The notes: a model not told the origin generated them from the letters alone. A stretch of DNA of 5,077 nt from CAYTLQ01 sp964438715 (GCA_964438715.1 CAYTLQ010000286.1:1-5077), one strand, 5' to 3'; shown: positions 1 to 5,077, counted from the stretch's first letter. Program-made: numbers and translations.

Positions 1-320
1 AGGCAGCGTTAATGGATGGAATCTCGATATCGGGTTTATGGTGGAAGGTTATGATGCCTATGACTTTACCTACTATGGGAGTAGCGGCAGTTTTTACATT
101 TGTAGGTACCTGGGGAGACTTTTTATGGCCGTTGGTTGTACTAAAGAGTCCGGAGAATTATACGATTCAATTAGGGATTAATAATTTGCTGGGTACCTTT
201 GTAAGTAATTACCGTTATGTGGCGGCGGGTTCTGTGTTGGCACTAATACCAATTCTGATAGTTTTTCTCTTTACTCAAAAATATTTTATTGCGGGAATAT
301 TTGCCGGCAGTAGAAAATAA
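1..320 (+). CDS. Carbohydrate ABC transporter permease, MalG type (C-terminal part, 5' truncated)
   Basis: This is an inner-membrane subunit of a binding-protein-dependent sugar importer, the partner of a MalF-like permease, a solute-binding protein and an ATPase, all of which would lie left of the window. The reading frame is already open at the first base. The leading AG would complete a Glu codon, so the visible part starts exactly in the EAA cytoplasmic loop (E)AALMDG, with the conserved Pro of that loop about 19 residues further on; this loop contacts the ATPase. A hydrophobic helix follows, with the family-like TWGDFLWPLVVL segment, then the periplasmic part (YTIQLGINNL), a last membrane helix (AAGSVLALIPILIVFLF) and the short C-terminal tail typical of MalG-like permeases. 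The Met codon at 12 is internal to the EAA loop and is not the start. The sugar cannot be told from this fragment. It is the last gene of its operon and ends convergently with the regulators. Confidence 0.93.
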   Translation, partial: AALMDGISISGLWWKVMMPMTLPTMGVAAVFTFVGTWGDFLWPLVVLKSPENYTIQLGINNLLGTFVSNYRYVAAGSVLALIPILIVFLFTQKYFIAGIFAGSRK

Positions 321-329
321 TCAAAAGAT

Positions 330-355
330 ATTCTTCCACGCAAGTGTCTAAGAAT
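330..355. terminator. Hairpin in the convergent gap, possible terminator for the minus-strand genes
   Basis: ATTCTT (330-335) pairs with AAGAAT (350-355). Inside, CAC (337-339) pairs with GTG (344-346) around a GCAA tetraloop. Read on the minus strand the hairpin is followed by ATCTTTTGA, a poor U-tract. On the plus strand no T-run follows directly. Its place between two converging transcription units suggests a terminator, but the stem is weak. Confidence 0.25.
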
Positions 356-368
356 CATTCTATCCCTC

Positions 369-388
369 ATTATTCAGATAATTTTTTT
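369..388 (+). terminator. Weak intrinsic terminator candidate after the permease gene
   Basis: ATTAT (369-373), a TCAG loop and ATAAT (378-382) form an all-A/T 5 bp stem, followed at once by six T (383-388). The geometry is that of an intrinsic terminator about 50 bases after the permease stop codon, but a stem without G or C is thermodynamically poor. Confidence 0.3.
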
Positions 389-452
389 GGTTCTTTACAA
401 GAAATAATTCAATGTCAATCTAACATAATGAATAAATAAAACTAATATTGAT

Positions 453-1244
453 TCAGGATGAAGATTTACTCCTTTTCTCCTGAATAATTTTAAGGAACTC
501 GATTGCTGTTTGTTGAGGGTCGAGCCAGCGTTTTTGAACCCCATCAAAATAAGGCAACTCACCTGCTTTATACCGTTGCGGATTATCAGCAAGCAAATAG
601 ATGAGACAGTCTTTACCTGACTGACTACTTCTGATTTTTCTGGCGAAAAAAGTCTCATTCATAAGTGAAATACTTTCACTAATCAATAAAATTGTAAAAG
701 GCTTCTCATTAAACATCTTCGAACCAGTCAGGATCGAATCGGCGTCCTCGGTGGAAATTGTATTACTGAAAAATTTCTTTAGCTTTTCTCTGTAGAGAGT
801 GTGTTTATCAATAATGAGTAACGACTCCTGAGAATAAGCACCGGACTCCGATGTCCTGCGGATTCTACCTTGCCGTATTCTCTCAATAACCCGATTTAGT
901 CGCTGTAAGAGACTTTCTCTGTCAAACGGTTTAATGATAAATTCGGTAACACCCATTGAAAGAATTTTACGAACTGTTTCGGATTCACTGACAGCGGTAA
1001 GAACGAGAATTGGAGTAGATTTAAATTCAGGAACAGAAGAAACCTTCTCCATAAAATCAATACCGCTCATAACTGGCATCATGATGTCAAGTAAAACAAT
1101 GTCCGGTTTAAAGGAATGAAGCTCCTCTAATCCTATTAAACCATTTTTTGCACTTCTGAACTCACACTCGTAGGCACTGCTGATATGTTTTTTTAAGATG
1201 AGCTGGGTGGCATCCTCATCTTCAATTATAAGTATTTTTAACAA
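453..1244 (-). CDS. Response regulator: receiver domain plus degenerate second receiver, no output domain
   Basis: This is a predicted cytoplasmic two-component signalling protein of 263 aa. Residues 1-120 form a complete receiver: acidic pair E8/D9, phospho-acceptor D53 in LLDIMMP, T83 in VLTA and K105 in IIKPF. A basic linker (about 121-140, RQGRIRR) leads to residues 141-255, which align with the first domain at a constant offset of 136-138: LLIID at 142-146, LLIS at 186-189, LLA at 217-219, GV at 235-236, DP at 242-243. There the Asp acceptor is I188/S189, the Thr is A219 and the Lys is D242, so this domain should not be phosphorylated. No DNA-binding, GGDEF or kinase domain follows. The start is TTG at 1242-1244: an in-frame stop at 1275-1277 with no ATG or GTG between leaves no better start, and the first beta strand (LKILII) must be included. 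It lies 102 bp after the other regulator and is probably cotranscribed with it. PleD, with a receiver and an adaptor receiver, is a known parallel, but it carries GGDEF. Confidence 0.88.
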   Translation of the reverse strand: MLKILIIEDEDATQLILKKHISSAYECEFRSAKNGLIGLEELHSFKPDIVLLDIMMPVMSGIDFMEKVSSVPEFKSTPILVLTAVSESETVRKILSMGVTEFIIKPFDRESLLQRLNRVIERIRQGRIRRTSESGAYSQESLLIIDKHTLYREKLKKFFSNTISTEDADSILTGSKMFNEKPFTILLISESISLMNETFFARKIRSSQSGKDCLIYLLADNPQRYKAGELPYFDGVQKRWLDPQQTAIEFLKIIQEKRSKSSS

Positions 1245-1346
1245 GGAAGAACCAAAACGAAAAAATTTAGAAAATCAGTAATTAATTAAATCCCTTTTTA
1301 ATAATTCCTTATGAAGTTAAAAATAAAACTATTATTACATACAAAA

Positions 1347-1718
1347 CTAAACAATTCCGAGATGTTTTTTCACCCGGGCAATCAGATCTTCGGAATTAAA
1401 CGGTTTAACGAAAAAATCTGAAACACCAATTTCGAGAAACTTATTAACTATATGCTTTGTATTGTTTGCAGTAAGAATAATAACCTTTGTGTGGTTAAGA
1501 ATTTCATGGGTTTTCATAAGTTCAAGCATTTTCTCACCACTGAATAAAGGCATCATTACATCAAGAAATACCAAATCGGGTTTATAGGTTTTTACCTCGC
1601 GCATTCCCTCTAATCCATTTCGCGCTTCTTTAATTTCACATTCGATTTCTTTGGAAATGACTGTTGAAAGAAGTCTTCGCATTGTCGGGTCATCATCAAC
1701 AATTAAAATTTTAACCAT
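1347..1718 (-). CDS. Single-domain response regulator (CheY-like receiver)
   Basis: This is a 123-aa protein made only of a receiver domain, which is predicted to accept phosphate from a histidine kinase and act through protein contacts. All expected residues are present: acidic D8/D9 in ILIVDDD, phospho-acceptor D53 in FLDVMMP, T83 in ILTA, and K105 with the cis-Pro P106 in FVKPF. The length is that of stand-alone CheY/Spo0F-type proteins. It aligns without gaps to the first domain of the downstream regulator, with about 43 identical residues over the first 115 by eye, and all catalytic residues have the same numbers (53, 83, 105), so the two are paralogues. The ATG at 1716-1718 is followed at once by the first beta strand. 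No Shine-Dalgarno is seen. It is first in a probable two-gene minus-strand unit and lies divergently to the ParA gene. No kinase is present in the window, so the input signal is unknown. Confidence 0.93.
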   Translation of the reverse strand: MVKILIVDDDPTMRRLLSTVISKEIECEIKEARNGLEGMREVKTYKPDLVFLDVMMPLFSGEKMLELMKTHEILNHTKVIILTANNTKHIVNKFLEIGVSDFFVKPFNSEDLIARVKKHLGIV

Positions 1719-1743
1719 ATTTCATTAATTCTTTATAATTAAA

Positions 1744-1774
1744 CAAAAATACAAAAGTTTAGGAATTTTCCATA
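1744..1774 (-). promoter_or_regulatory. Bacteroidota-style promoter candidate for the response-regulator pair
   Basis: On the minus strand TATTTTTG (1751 down to 1744) matches the TAnnTTTG -7 element known from Bacteroidota. TATG (1774-1771), a 3-of-4 match to the -33 TTTG box, lies 19 bases upstream. The -7 element ends 25 bases before the ATG at 1718, which leaves a short leader. In such AT-rich DNA a chance match is possible. Confidence 0.35.
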
Positions 1775-1828
1775 GTTCGGAAAGTATTTTAAAGTTAAGT
1801 TGGAGAGAAAGGGAATCATCCAGAACCT

Positions 1829-1884
1829 TGCAGATAGTAAACTGCATATACCCCTGTTCTCTACACATATATCATCTCAGGGGT
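1829..1884. repeat. Two adjacent inverted repeats (hairpins) in the divergent gap
   Basis: TGCAG (1829-1833) pairs with CTGCA (1842-1846) across an 8-base loop. Immediately after it ACCCCTG (1850-1856) pairs with CAGGGGT (1878-1884), a 7 bp GC-rich stem with a 21-base loop. No T-run follows on either strand, so these are not ordinary terminators. An operator pair or a structured RNA is possible; the function is unknown. Confidence 0.4.
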
Positions 1885-2129
1885 TAGTTCAAAGATTATG
1901 TATAATTCATTACGATTGAAATAAATAATTTTCATTAGAGTTAGAAGTTTCTATCTGTCTTCAGAAAGCGAAGTTATTTACAGATGTCATTAAATACTTT
2001 ACCGGTTGGCAAATGAAGTTGCTTCCTTTACCGTGAATCAAAAAAACGATAAGATCTGTTTGATTAATTATTTCAATATGAATTTAAAGACTGATTTTGG
2101 GCGCACAAAGTATTTCAGTATTTCTGTGT

Positions 2130-2170
2130 TGATAAATCCATAGTTTGCAAGAACGCACTCTGATTTATTA
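2130..2170. repeat. Long imperfect hairpin upstream of the ParA gene
   Basis: TGATAAATC (2130-2138) pairs with GATTTATTA (2162-2170), 9 bp with one G-U. Inside it AGT (2142-2144) pairs with ACT (2157-2159), and GC (2147-2148) with GC (2155-2156), leaving a TT bulge and a six-base AAGAAC loop. It spans 41 bases and ends about 126 bases before the ParA start. It could be an operator, an RNA structure or chance. Confidence 0.35.
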
Positions 2171-2296
2171 TCGTGATGTTCAGCCTGAGGTCCTGATTAA
2201 ATATTTGATTTGAGATTAATATAAAATGGAGTATTTTGAATAAATATCTTAAAACTACTACAGATGCTTAAAGCGTTAATACATGTGATTCAGTAA

Positions 2297-3067
2297 ATGC
2301 AGAAAAAGATAATTTCGGTAGCAGTTCCGAAAGGTGGCGTAGGGAAAACAACAACGGCTGTTAATCTCGCGGCAAGCCTTGCGGTTGCAGAAAAGAAAAC
2401 CCTTCTAATTGAGGCAGACCCTTCCGGAGCTTGTTCAGTGTATTTAGCATTTAATCATGAAACACAAAATGGCGATCTTTACGATGTATTTTCATTTCGA
2501 AAAAAAATTGATCAGGTTATTAATTCGACCTCAATTCCTTTTATGGATTTTATTCCTTGCGGAAATATTACCTATCAGTCTGAAGAGAGGTTATCCCGTT
2601 TAACGGAAAATGTAACATTATTCAGAAATATCCTTACCAATGCGCTCAATCAATACGAATATATTATCATTGATTGTCCGCCGTACCTAAAGGGTATTAC
2701 AACGATAGTACTTATTGCATCAAATTCAGTTATTGTTCCGGTAAAAGCCGGGCAATTCTCACTTACAGCGCTTAAACGCATCTATCAACATCTCGATTAC
2801 ATAAAAAAGACCTATAATCACGATCTTCGTATTGAAGGGATACTTTTAACAATGTACGAGGCTAGAACAAAGGCTTGGATGATGACACATTCCGCGCTAA
2901 TGAACAGCGTTGAAAAATACCTCTTTAAAACAGTTATCCCGAGAAGTACTTCTATACCGGAGGCAGAATTTTCAGGAATGCCGGCTGTATTGTATGATGC
3001 CAATTCAGCCGGGGCAAGGGCATATCTGGAATTAGCTGAAGAAATCATTTTAAAGTACAGCACTTAA
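2297..3067 (+). CDS. Orphan ParA/Soj-family ATPase
   Basis: This is a cytoplasmic P-loop ATPase of 256 aa, the usual Soj length. Family members dimerise on ATP, bind nucleoid DNA non-specifically and position plasmids, chromosomes or protein complexes. Visible motifs are: deviant Walker A KGGVGKTTT (K12 signature lysine, K17, T18), switch I/Walker A' LIEADPSG with D41, Walker B YIIIDCPP with D126, a VPVKAGQFSL strand-turn (147-156), YEARTK near residue 190, and a C-terminal IPRSTSIPEAEFSGMP...YDANSAGARAYLELAEEI block that matches chromosomal Soj proteins in layout. It departs from typical ParA in VAVPKGG (usually NQKGG) and EADPSGAC (usually DxDPQGNA). A stop codon stands directly before the ATG, so the start is fixed. 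No ParB gene follows; the next gene is 87 bp on. The N-terminus is short, without the helix-turn-helix of plasmid ParA/SopA. Cargo is unknown. Neighbouring receivers hint at a signalling or positioning role, by context only. Confidence 0.92.
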   Translation: MQKKIISVAVPKGGVGKTTTAVNLAASLAVAEKKTLLIEADPSGACSVYLAFNHETQNGDLYDVFSFRKKIDQVINSTSIPFMDFIPCGNITYQSEERLSRLTENVTLFRNILTNALNQYEYIIIDCPPYLKGITTIVLIASNSVIVPVKAGQFSLTALKRIYQHLDYIKKTYNHDLRIEGILLTMYEARTKAWMMTHSALMNSVEKYLFKTVIPRSTSIPEAEFSGMPAVLYDANSAGARAYLELAEEIILKYST

Positions 3068-3112
3068 ATACTTTATTATTTCTGATTCTGTCTCGTACTT
3101 CCTGACTAAATT

Positions 3113-3118
3113 TATAAT
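3113..3118 (+). promoter_or_regulatory. Possible -10 box before the decarboxylase-like/deaminase pair
   Basis: A perfect TATAAT lies 36 bases before the ATG at 3155, in the 87 bp gap after the ParA gene. No good -35 box is seen at 16-18 bases (the sequence there is around GTCTCG), and there is no terminator-like hairpin after the ParA gene. The pair may therefore have its own promoter or simply be read through from the ParA gene. Confidence 0.22.
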
Positions 3119-3154
3119 TCCACAAACATTAATAATATCATCAATAATACAGTT

Positions 3155-3514
3155 ATGAAAAAGTCAACATCAGAAACCCGCAAGTATCGTACTGAAATGA
3201 ATGAAAGAATTCTTACTTCAGGATTTCAGGATTATAAAAAATTTTTTGCTCTGGATAATAAGGCATATATTACCGGAGCGCTGGACGCGAAGACGAAAGA
3301 ACTCATGGGACTTGTTGCCTCAATGGTACTTCGTTGTAATGATTGTATCTTCTATCATATTGATAGATCGATTGCAGAAGGTGCAACAAAGGAGGAGTTA
3401 ATGGAAACTTTCAATATCGCACTTATTGTTGGAGGCTCTATAGTTATTCCCCATCTGCGTTATGCTTTTGAAGTAATGGACGACATTTTTAACAATACCG
3501 AAAACCCTGAATAG
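3155..3514 (+). CDS. Carboxymuconolactone decarboxylase/AhpD-like protein with CxxC
   Basis: This is a small cytoplasmic all-helical protein of 119 aa from the CMD/AhpD superfamily. The diagnostic block is at 49-68: ELMGLVASMVLRCNDCIFYH, holding C61 and C64 as a CxxC pair and H68 four residues later, followed by the SIAEGATKEELMETF helix-turn signature and a glycine pair (G93-G94) in the last helix. In AhpD this Cys pair and His carry out thiol-based peroxidase/reductase chemistry, while true gamma-carboxymuconolactone decarboxylases lack the pair. A redox role is therefore more likely than aromatic ring-cleavage metabolism. The ATG at 3155 gives a normal family length, and no Shine-Dalgarno is seen. 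The stop lies 6 bp before the next start, so it is almost surely cotranscribed with the deaminase. The partner oxidant and the physiological substrate cannot be read from the sequence. Confidence 0.88.
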   Translation: MKKSTSETRKYRTEMNERILTSGFQDYKKFFALDNKAYITGALDAKTKELMGLVASMVLRCNDCIFYHIDRSIAEGATKEELMETFNIALIVGGSIVIPHLRYAFEVMDDIFNNTENPE

Positions 3515-3520
3515 CTTACA

Positions 3521-4858
3521 ATGAAATATCTGATCGTACCTGATAAAATTGTAACAAATAATTCAAATGATGATATCATAAGTTCTGGCGGAATAGTTAT
3601 TGAAGAAAACCTGATAACTGCCGTCTTTCAAAATATTACTGATGAGCTGGTTGGCGCTTTTGACGGTGAAGTGTTATCATTCCCGAATAAAATATTGATA
3701 CCGGGCTTTGTTCAAACCCATATTCACCTTTGTCAGACATTGTTTCGTGGTATGGCAGATGACCTCGAGTTACTCGATTGGTTACAGCAACGAATTTTTC
3801 CATTTGAAAATTCTCATACCGCAGAAACTTTGCGTGTATCTACTCAATTAGGGTTATATGAACTGCAAATGGGTGGAACAACCTCAATATTAGATATGGG
3901 AACACTGAGACATCAGGAGGTTATATTTCAGGAATTTCATAAATCTTTTATGCGGGGAGCGGCAGGTAAATGTCTGATAGATATAAACGGACTTTATCCG
4001 GAATTTCGATCTGACCGGAAAAGTGAAATCAATGAATCTGTTCGACTAGCGGATGCGTTTCACAATTCTGCAAATGGACGCGTTAAGTATGCATTTGCTC
4101 CAAGATTTGCTCTCTCCTGTTCTGAAGATCTTTTAAGAGAATGTAGTGAACTTGTAAAAAGCTACAATGGTTCAATACTTCATACTCACGCTTCTGAAAA
4201 TAAAAATGAAATTGCCGAAGTACGCCGGATGTATGGAAAAGATAATATTGCATTTTTACAAAGTGTCGGACTTACAGGAAAAAATTCGGTATTTGCTCAC
4301 TGTGTGCACTGTAATGAAGAAGAAATAGCTATTCTTAAATCTGATAATGTACATGTCGCGCATTGTCCATCATCTAACCTAAAACTTGCGTCGGGCATTG
4401 CTCCGGTTGTTCGTTATTTGAAAGAAGGAATAAATGTTTCAATTGGGGCTGATGGTGCACCCTGCAATAATTCTCTCTCAGCTTTTAATGAAATGAGATT
4501 AGCAGGTCTGATCCAAAAACCTCTGAATGGACCACGGGTAATGAGTGCAAAGACAATATTTAAAATGGCAACTATCTCAGGGGCAAAAGCGCTGGGGTTA
4601 GAGTCTGAGATTGGTTCGATCGAAACAGGAAAAAAAGCAGATTTGGTTTTTTTGGATCTTTCCGAACCGGGTCAGCCAATACAGAATAACGATGCCTCAA
4701 TTTATTCCTCAATTGTTTACTCAAGCACCGCGTCATCCGTAACGGATGTTATGATTGATGGAAACTGGGTAGTGAAAAACAGATGTCATCAGATTTATGA
4801 CAAAAACGAACTGCTTTATTCTGCCAGAAAATCTTTGGAAAAAATTATTTCTTACTGA
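3521..4858 (+). CDS. COG0402 amidohydrolase, probable 5'-deoxyadenosine/SAH/MTA deaminase
   Basis: This is a metal-dependent hydrolase of 445 aa, full length for the TrzA/AtzA/SsnA group of the amidohydrolase superfamily. A small N-terminal beta domain (1-60) leads into PGFVQTHIH, with metal ligands H67 and H69. Next come HTHASEN, with H223 and proton-shuttling E226, AHCVH with H260/H263, the conserved VAHCPSSNLKLASG block (279-292) and GADGAPCNNSL with metal ligand D311. C-terminal NGP, MATISGAKALGLE, EIGSIETGKKADLV and a closing beta segment (DVMIDGNWVVKN) are classic for the family. The ADGAPCNN and SEN forms fit 5'-deoxyadenosine/S-adenosylhomocysteine/methylthioadenosine deaminases best. 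Such enzymes turn adenosine-type nucleosides into the inosine analogues plus ammonia and can clear 5'-deoxyadenosine left by radical-SAM enzymes. Guanine deaminase or an s-triazine-type hydrolase of the same group is a less likely alternative. It starts 6 bp after the AhpD-like gene. The exact substrate is not proven by sequence. Confidence 0.88.
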   Translation: MKYLIVPDKIVTNNSNDDIISSGGIVIEENLITAVFQNITDELVGAFDGEVLSFPNKILIPGFVQTHIHLCQTLFRGMADDLELLDWLQQRIFPFENSHTAETLRVSTQLGLYELQMGGTTSILDMGTLRHQEVIFQEFHKSFMRGAAGKCLIDINGLYPEFRSDRKSEINESVRLADAFHNSANGRVKYAFAPRFALSCSEDLLRECSELVKSYNGSILHTHASENKNEIAEVRRMYGKDNIAFLQSVGLTGKNSVFAHCVHCNEEEIAILKSDNVHVAHCPSSNLKLASGIAPVVRYLKEGINVSIGADGAPCNNSLSAFNEMRLAGLIQKPLNGPRVMSAKTIFKMATISGAKALGLESEIGSIETGKKADLVFLDLSEPGQPIQNNDASIYSSIVYSSTASSVTDVMIDGNWVVKNRCHQIYDKNELLYSARKSLEKIISY

Positions 4859-4920
4859 ACCGATTAATAATTGGGGTAAATGGTAGCTAAAATGGTCATT
4901 ATTTCTACAAAATATGATAT

Positions 4921-4982
4921 CCGGGGAAATTGAAATAATTAGTAAGTTAAATTATTTAAGGAAACAATATACCGGCAGGTAT
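4921..4982. repeat. Palindrome-rich stretch between the deaminase and the right-edge ORF
   Basis: AAATAATT (4933-4940) and AATTATTT (4950-4957) form a perfect 8 bp inverted repeat with a 9-base loop. ATACC (4969-4973) and GGTAT (4978-4982) form a second hairpin with a GGCA tetraloop. CCGGGG occurs at 4921-4926 and 4986-4991, and CCGGG at 5006-5010, although the surroundings are AT-rich. CCGGGGAAAT (4921-4930) is also roughly complementary to ATTTTCCGG (4981-4989), so the whole stretch could fold as nested hairpins. This may be the left end or REP-like sequence of the Y1-transposase unit that seems to start at 5042; the link is inferred. Confidence 0.4.
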
Positions 4983-5005
4983 TTTCCGGGGCTCGAAGAA
5001 ACTGG

Positions 5006-5030
5006 CCGGGAGATTTTATTTCGGTTTTTT
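5006..5030 (+). terminator. Probable rho-independent terminator
   Basis: CCGGGA (5006-5011) pairs with TTTCGG (5019-5024) as three G-C pairs, two G-U pairs and one A-U pair around a seven-base GATTTTA loop. A run of six T (5025-5030) follows at once. It lies about 150 bases after the deaminase stop and just ahead of the next ORF, so it could end the operon or shield the transposase-like gene from read-through. Confidence 0.45.
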
Positions 5031-5041
5031 GCATCTTTGGG

Positions 5042-5077
5042 ATGATGGTTTTTAATGAAAACCAATATTACCATATC
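5042..5077 (+). CDS. Start of a possible REP-associated/IS200-type Y1 transposase (3' truncated)
   Basis: Only twelve codons are visible: MMVFNENQYYHI. The pattern of a short hydrophobic/charged lead, then ENxxYHI, is the usual beginning of Transposase_17 (Y1, IS200-like) proteins of the REP-associated tyrosine transposase type, in which YHI is normally followed by a YNRG or FNRG motif and later by a HUH pair and the catalytic Tyr. These lie outside the window. Two ATG codons stand in tandem (5042 and 5045) and either could start the protein. The frame is open upstream to a stop at 4943-4945. No Shine-Dalgarno is seen. Palindromes and a terminator-like hairpin upstream fit a transposase unit. 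In another frame, ATG at 5055 (MKTNITI) is the alternative start of an unrelated gene. The call rests on very few residues. Confidence 0.42.
   Translation, partial: MMVFNENQYYHI

Larger units (their letters stand above)
1719..2296. other. 578 bp divergent intergenic region without a convincing gene
   Basis: This gap separates the minus-strand regulators from the plus-strand ParA gene and should hold both promoters. Both strands are cut by frequent stops. The longest plus-strand stretch I followed (TTG 2006 to stop 2143, 45 aa) resembles nothing I know. Structure is seen at 1829-1884 (two adjacent hairpins) and 2130-2170 (a long imperfect hairpin), listed separately. Near the ParA gene, TTTG (2209-2212) stands 19 bases before TATTTTG (2232-2238), a loose match to the Bacteroidota -33/-7 pair about 58 bases before the ATG. 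The word CTTTACCG occurs twice, at 1997-2004 and 2026-2033, 29 bases apart. No tRNA, CRISPR or known riboswitch was recognised. A decayed gene or a small RNA could account for the length. Confidence 0.6.

Noticed and set aside
12..14. ATG at 12 as the start of a small membrane protein
   Set aside because: The frame is open to the first base and the ATG lies inside the permease EAA loop, so this is the 3' end of a longer gene.
395..658. 87-aa minus-strand ORF overlapping the end of the pseudo-receiver gene
   Set aside because: It is a shifted frame of the 453-1244 gene, has no recognisable domain, and competes with a clear receiver-family protein.
934..1119. 61-aa plus-strand ORF inside the pseudo-receiver gene
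   Set aside because: It is antisense to the best-conserved part of a real receiver domain, so it is a shadow.
1997..2033. CTTTACCG direct repeat as a CRISPR or iteron
   Set aside because: There are only two 8-base copies with no further units; too short and too few.
2006..2143. Possible 45-aa peptide from a TTG start in the divergent gap
   Set aside because: It has a rare start, no ribosome site, no similarity I recognise, and its length is expected by chance in this sequence.
2818..3063. 81-aa minus-strand ORF inside the ParA gene
   Set aside because: It is antisense to the conserved C-terminal part of ParA and has no motif.
3201..3401. 66-aa plus-strand ORF inside the AhpD-like gene
   Set aside because: It is an alternative frame of a gene that carries a clear CxxC...H signature.
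5055..5077. Alternative gene start MKTNITI at the right edge
   Set aside because: It is possible but too short to judge; the other frame (5042) shows a family-like ENxxYHI start and is preferred.

Overview
This is an AT-rich bacterial chromosomal window with five complete protein genes and one truncated gene at each edge. None of the six visible start codons has a Shine-Dalgarno-like purine box. The bases before them are A/T-rich, and one candidate promoter fits the TAnnTTTG pattern known from Bacteroidota. Together this suggests a member of the Bacteroidota/Chlorobiota/Ignavibacteria assemblage. That is an inference from style; no marker gene is present to confirm it.

Layout, left to right. 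(1) Positions 1-320, plus strand: C-terminal end of a MalG-type sugar ABC transporter permease, entering the window at its EAA loop. (2) A 132 bp convergent gap with two weak hairpins. (3) Positions 453-1718, minus strand: two response regulators, probably transcribed together, the 1347-1718 gene first. That first gene is a stand-alone receiver. The second (453-1244) has an intact receiver followed by a domain that keeps receiver spacing but has lost the phosphorylation residues. Neither has a recognisable output domain. (4) Positions 1719-2296: a 578 bp divergent gap with no convincing gene but with some inverted repeats. (5) Positions 2297-3067, plus strand: an orphan ParA/Soj-type ATPase with no ParB beside it. 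(6) Positions 3155-4858, plus strand: a tight pair, 6 bp apart, of an AhpD/carboxymuconolactone decarboxylase-like protein and a COG0402 amidohydrolase most like 5'-deoxyadenosine/SAH/MTA deaminases. (7) Positions 4859-5077: a palindrome-rich, locally GC-richer stretch with a plausible intrinsic terminator. It leads into a truncated ORF whose first residues resemble REP-associated/IS200-type Y1 transposases.

How the genes may work together: the two regulators could form a small phosphorelay or adaptor module, fed by a histidine kinase outside the window. The ParA next to them could position a cellular cargo or respond to that signalling; this rests only on adjacency. The decarboxylase-like/deaminase pair looks like a small metabolic operon, possibly for salvage or detoxification of SAM-derived nucleosides together with a thiol redox protein. 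No clearly new defence or mobile system is visible. The most unusual items are the receiver plus pseudo-receiver protein, the orphan ParA beside it, and the possible mobile-element boundary at the right edge.
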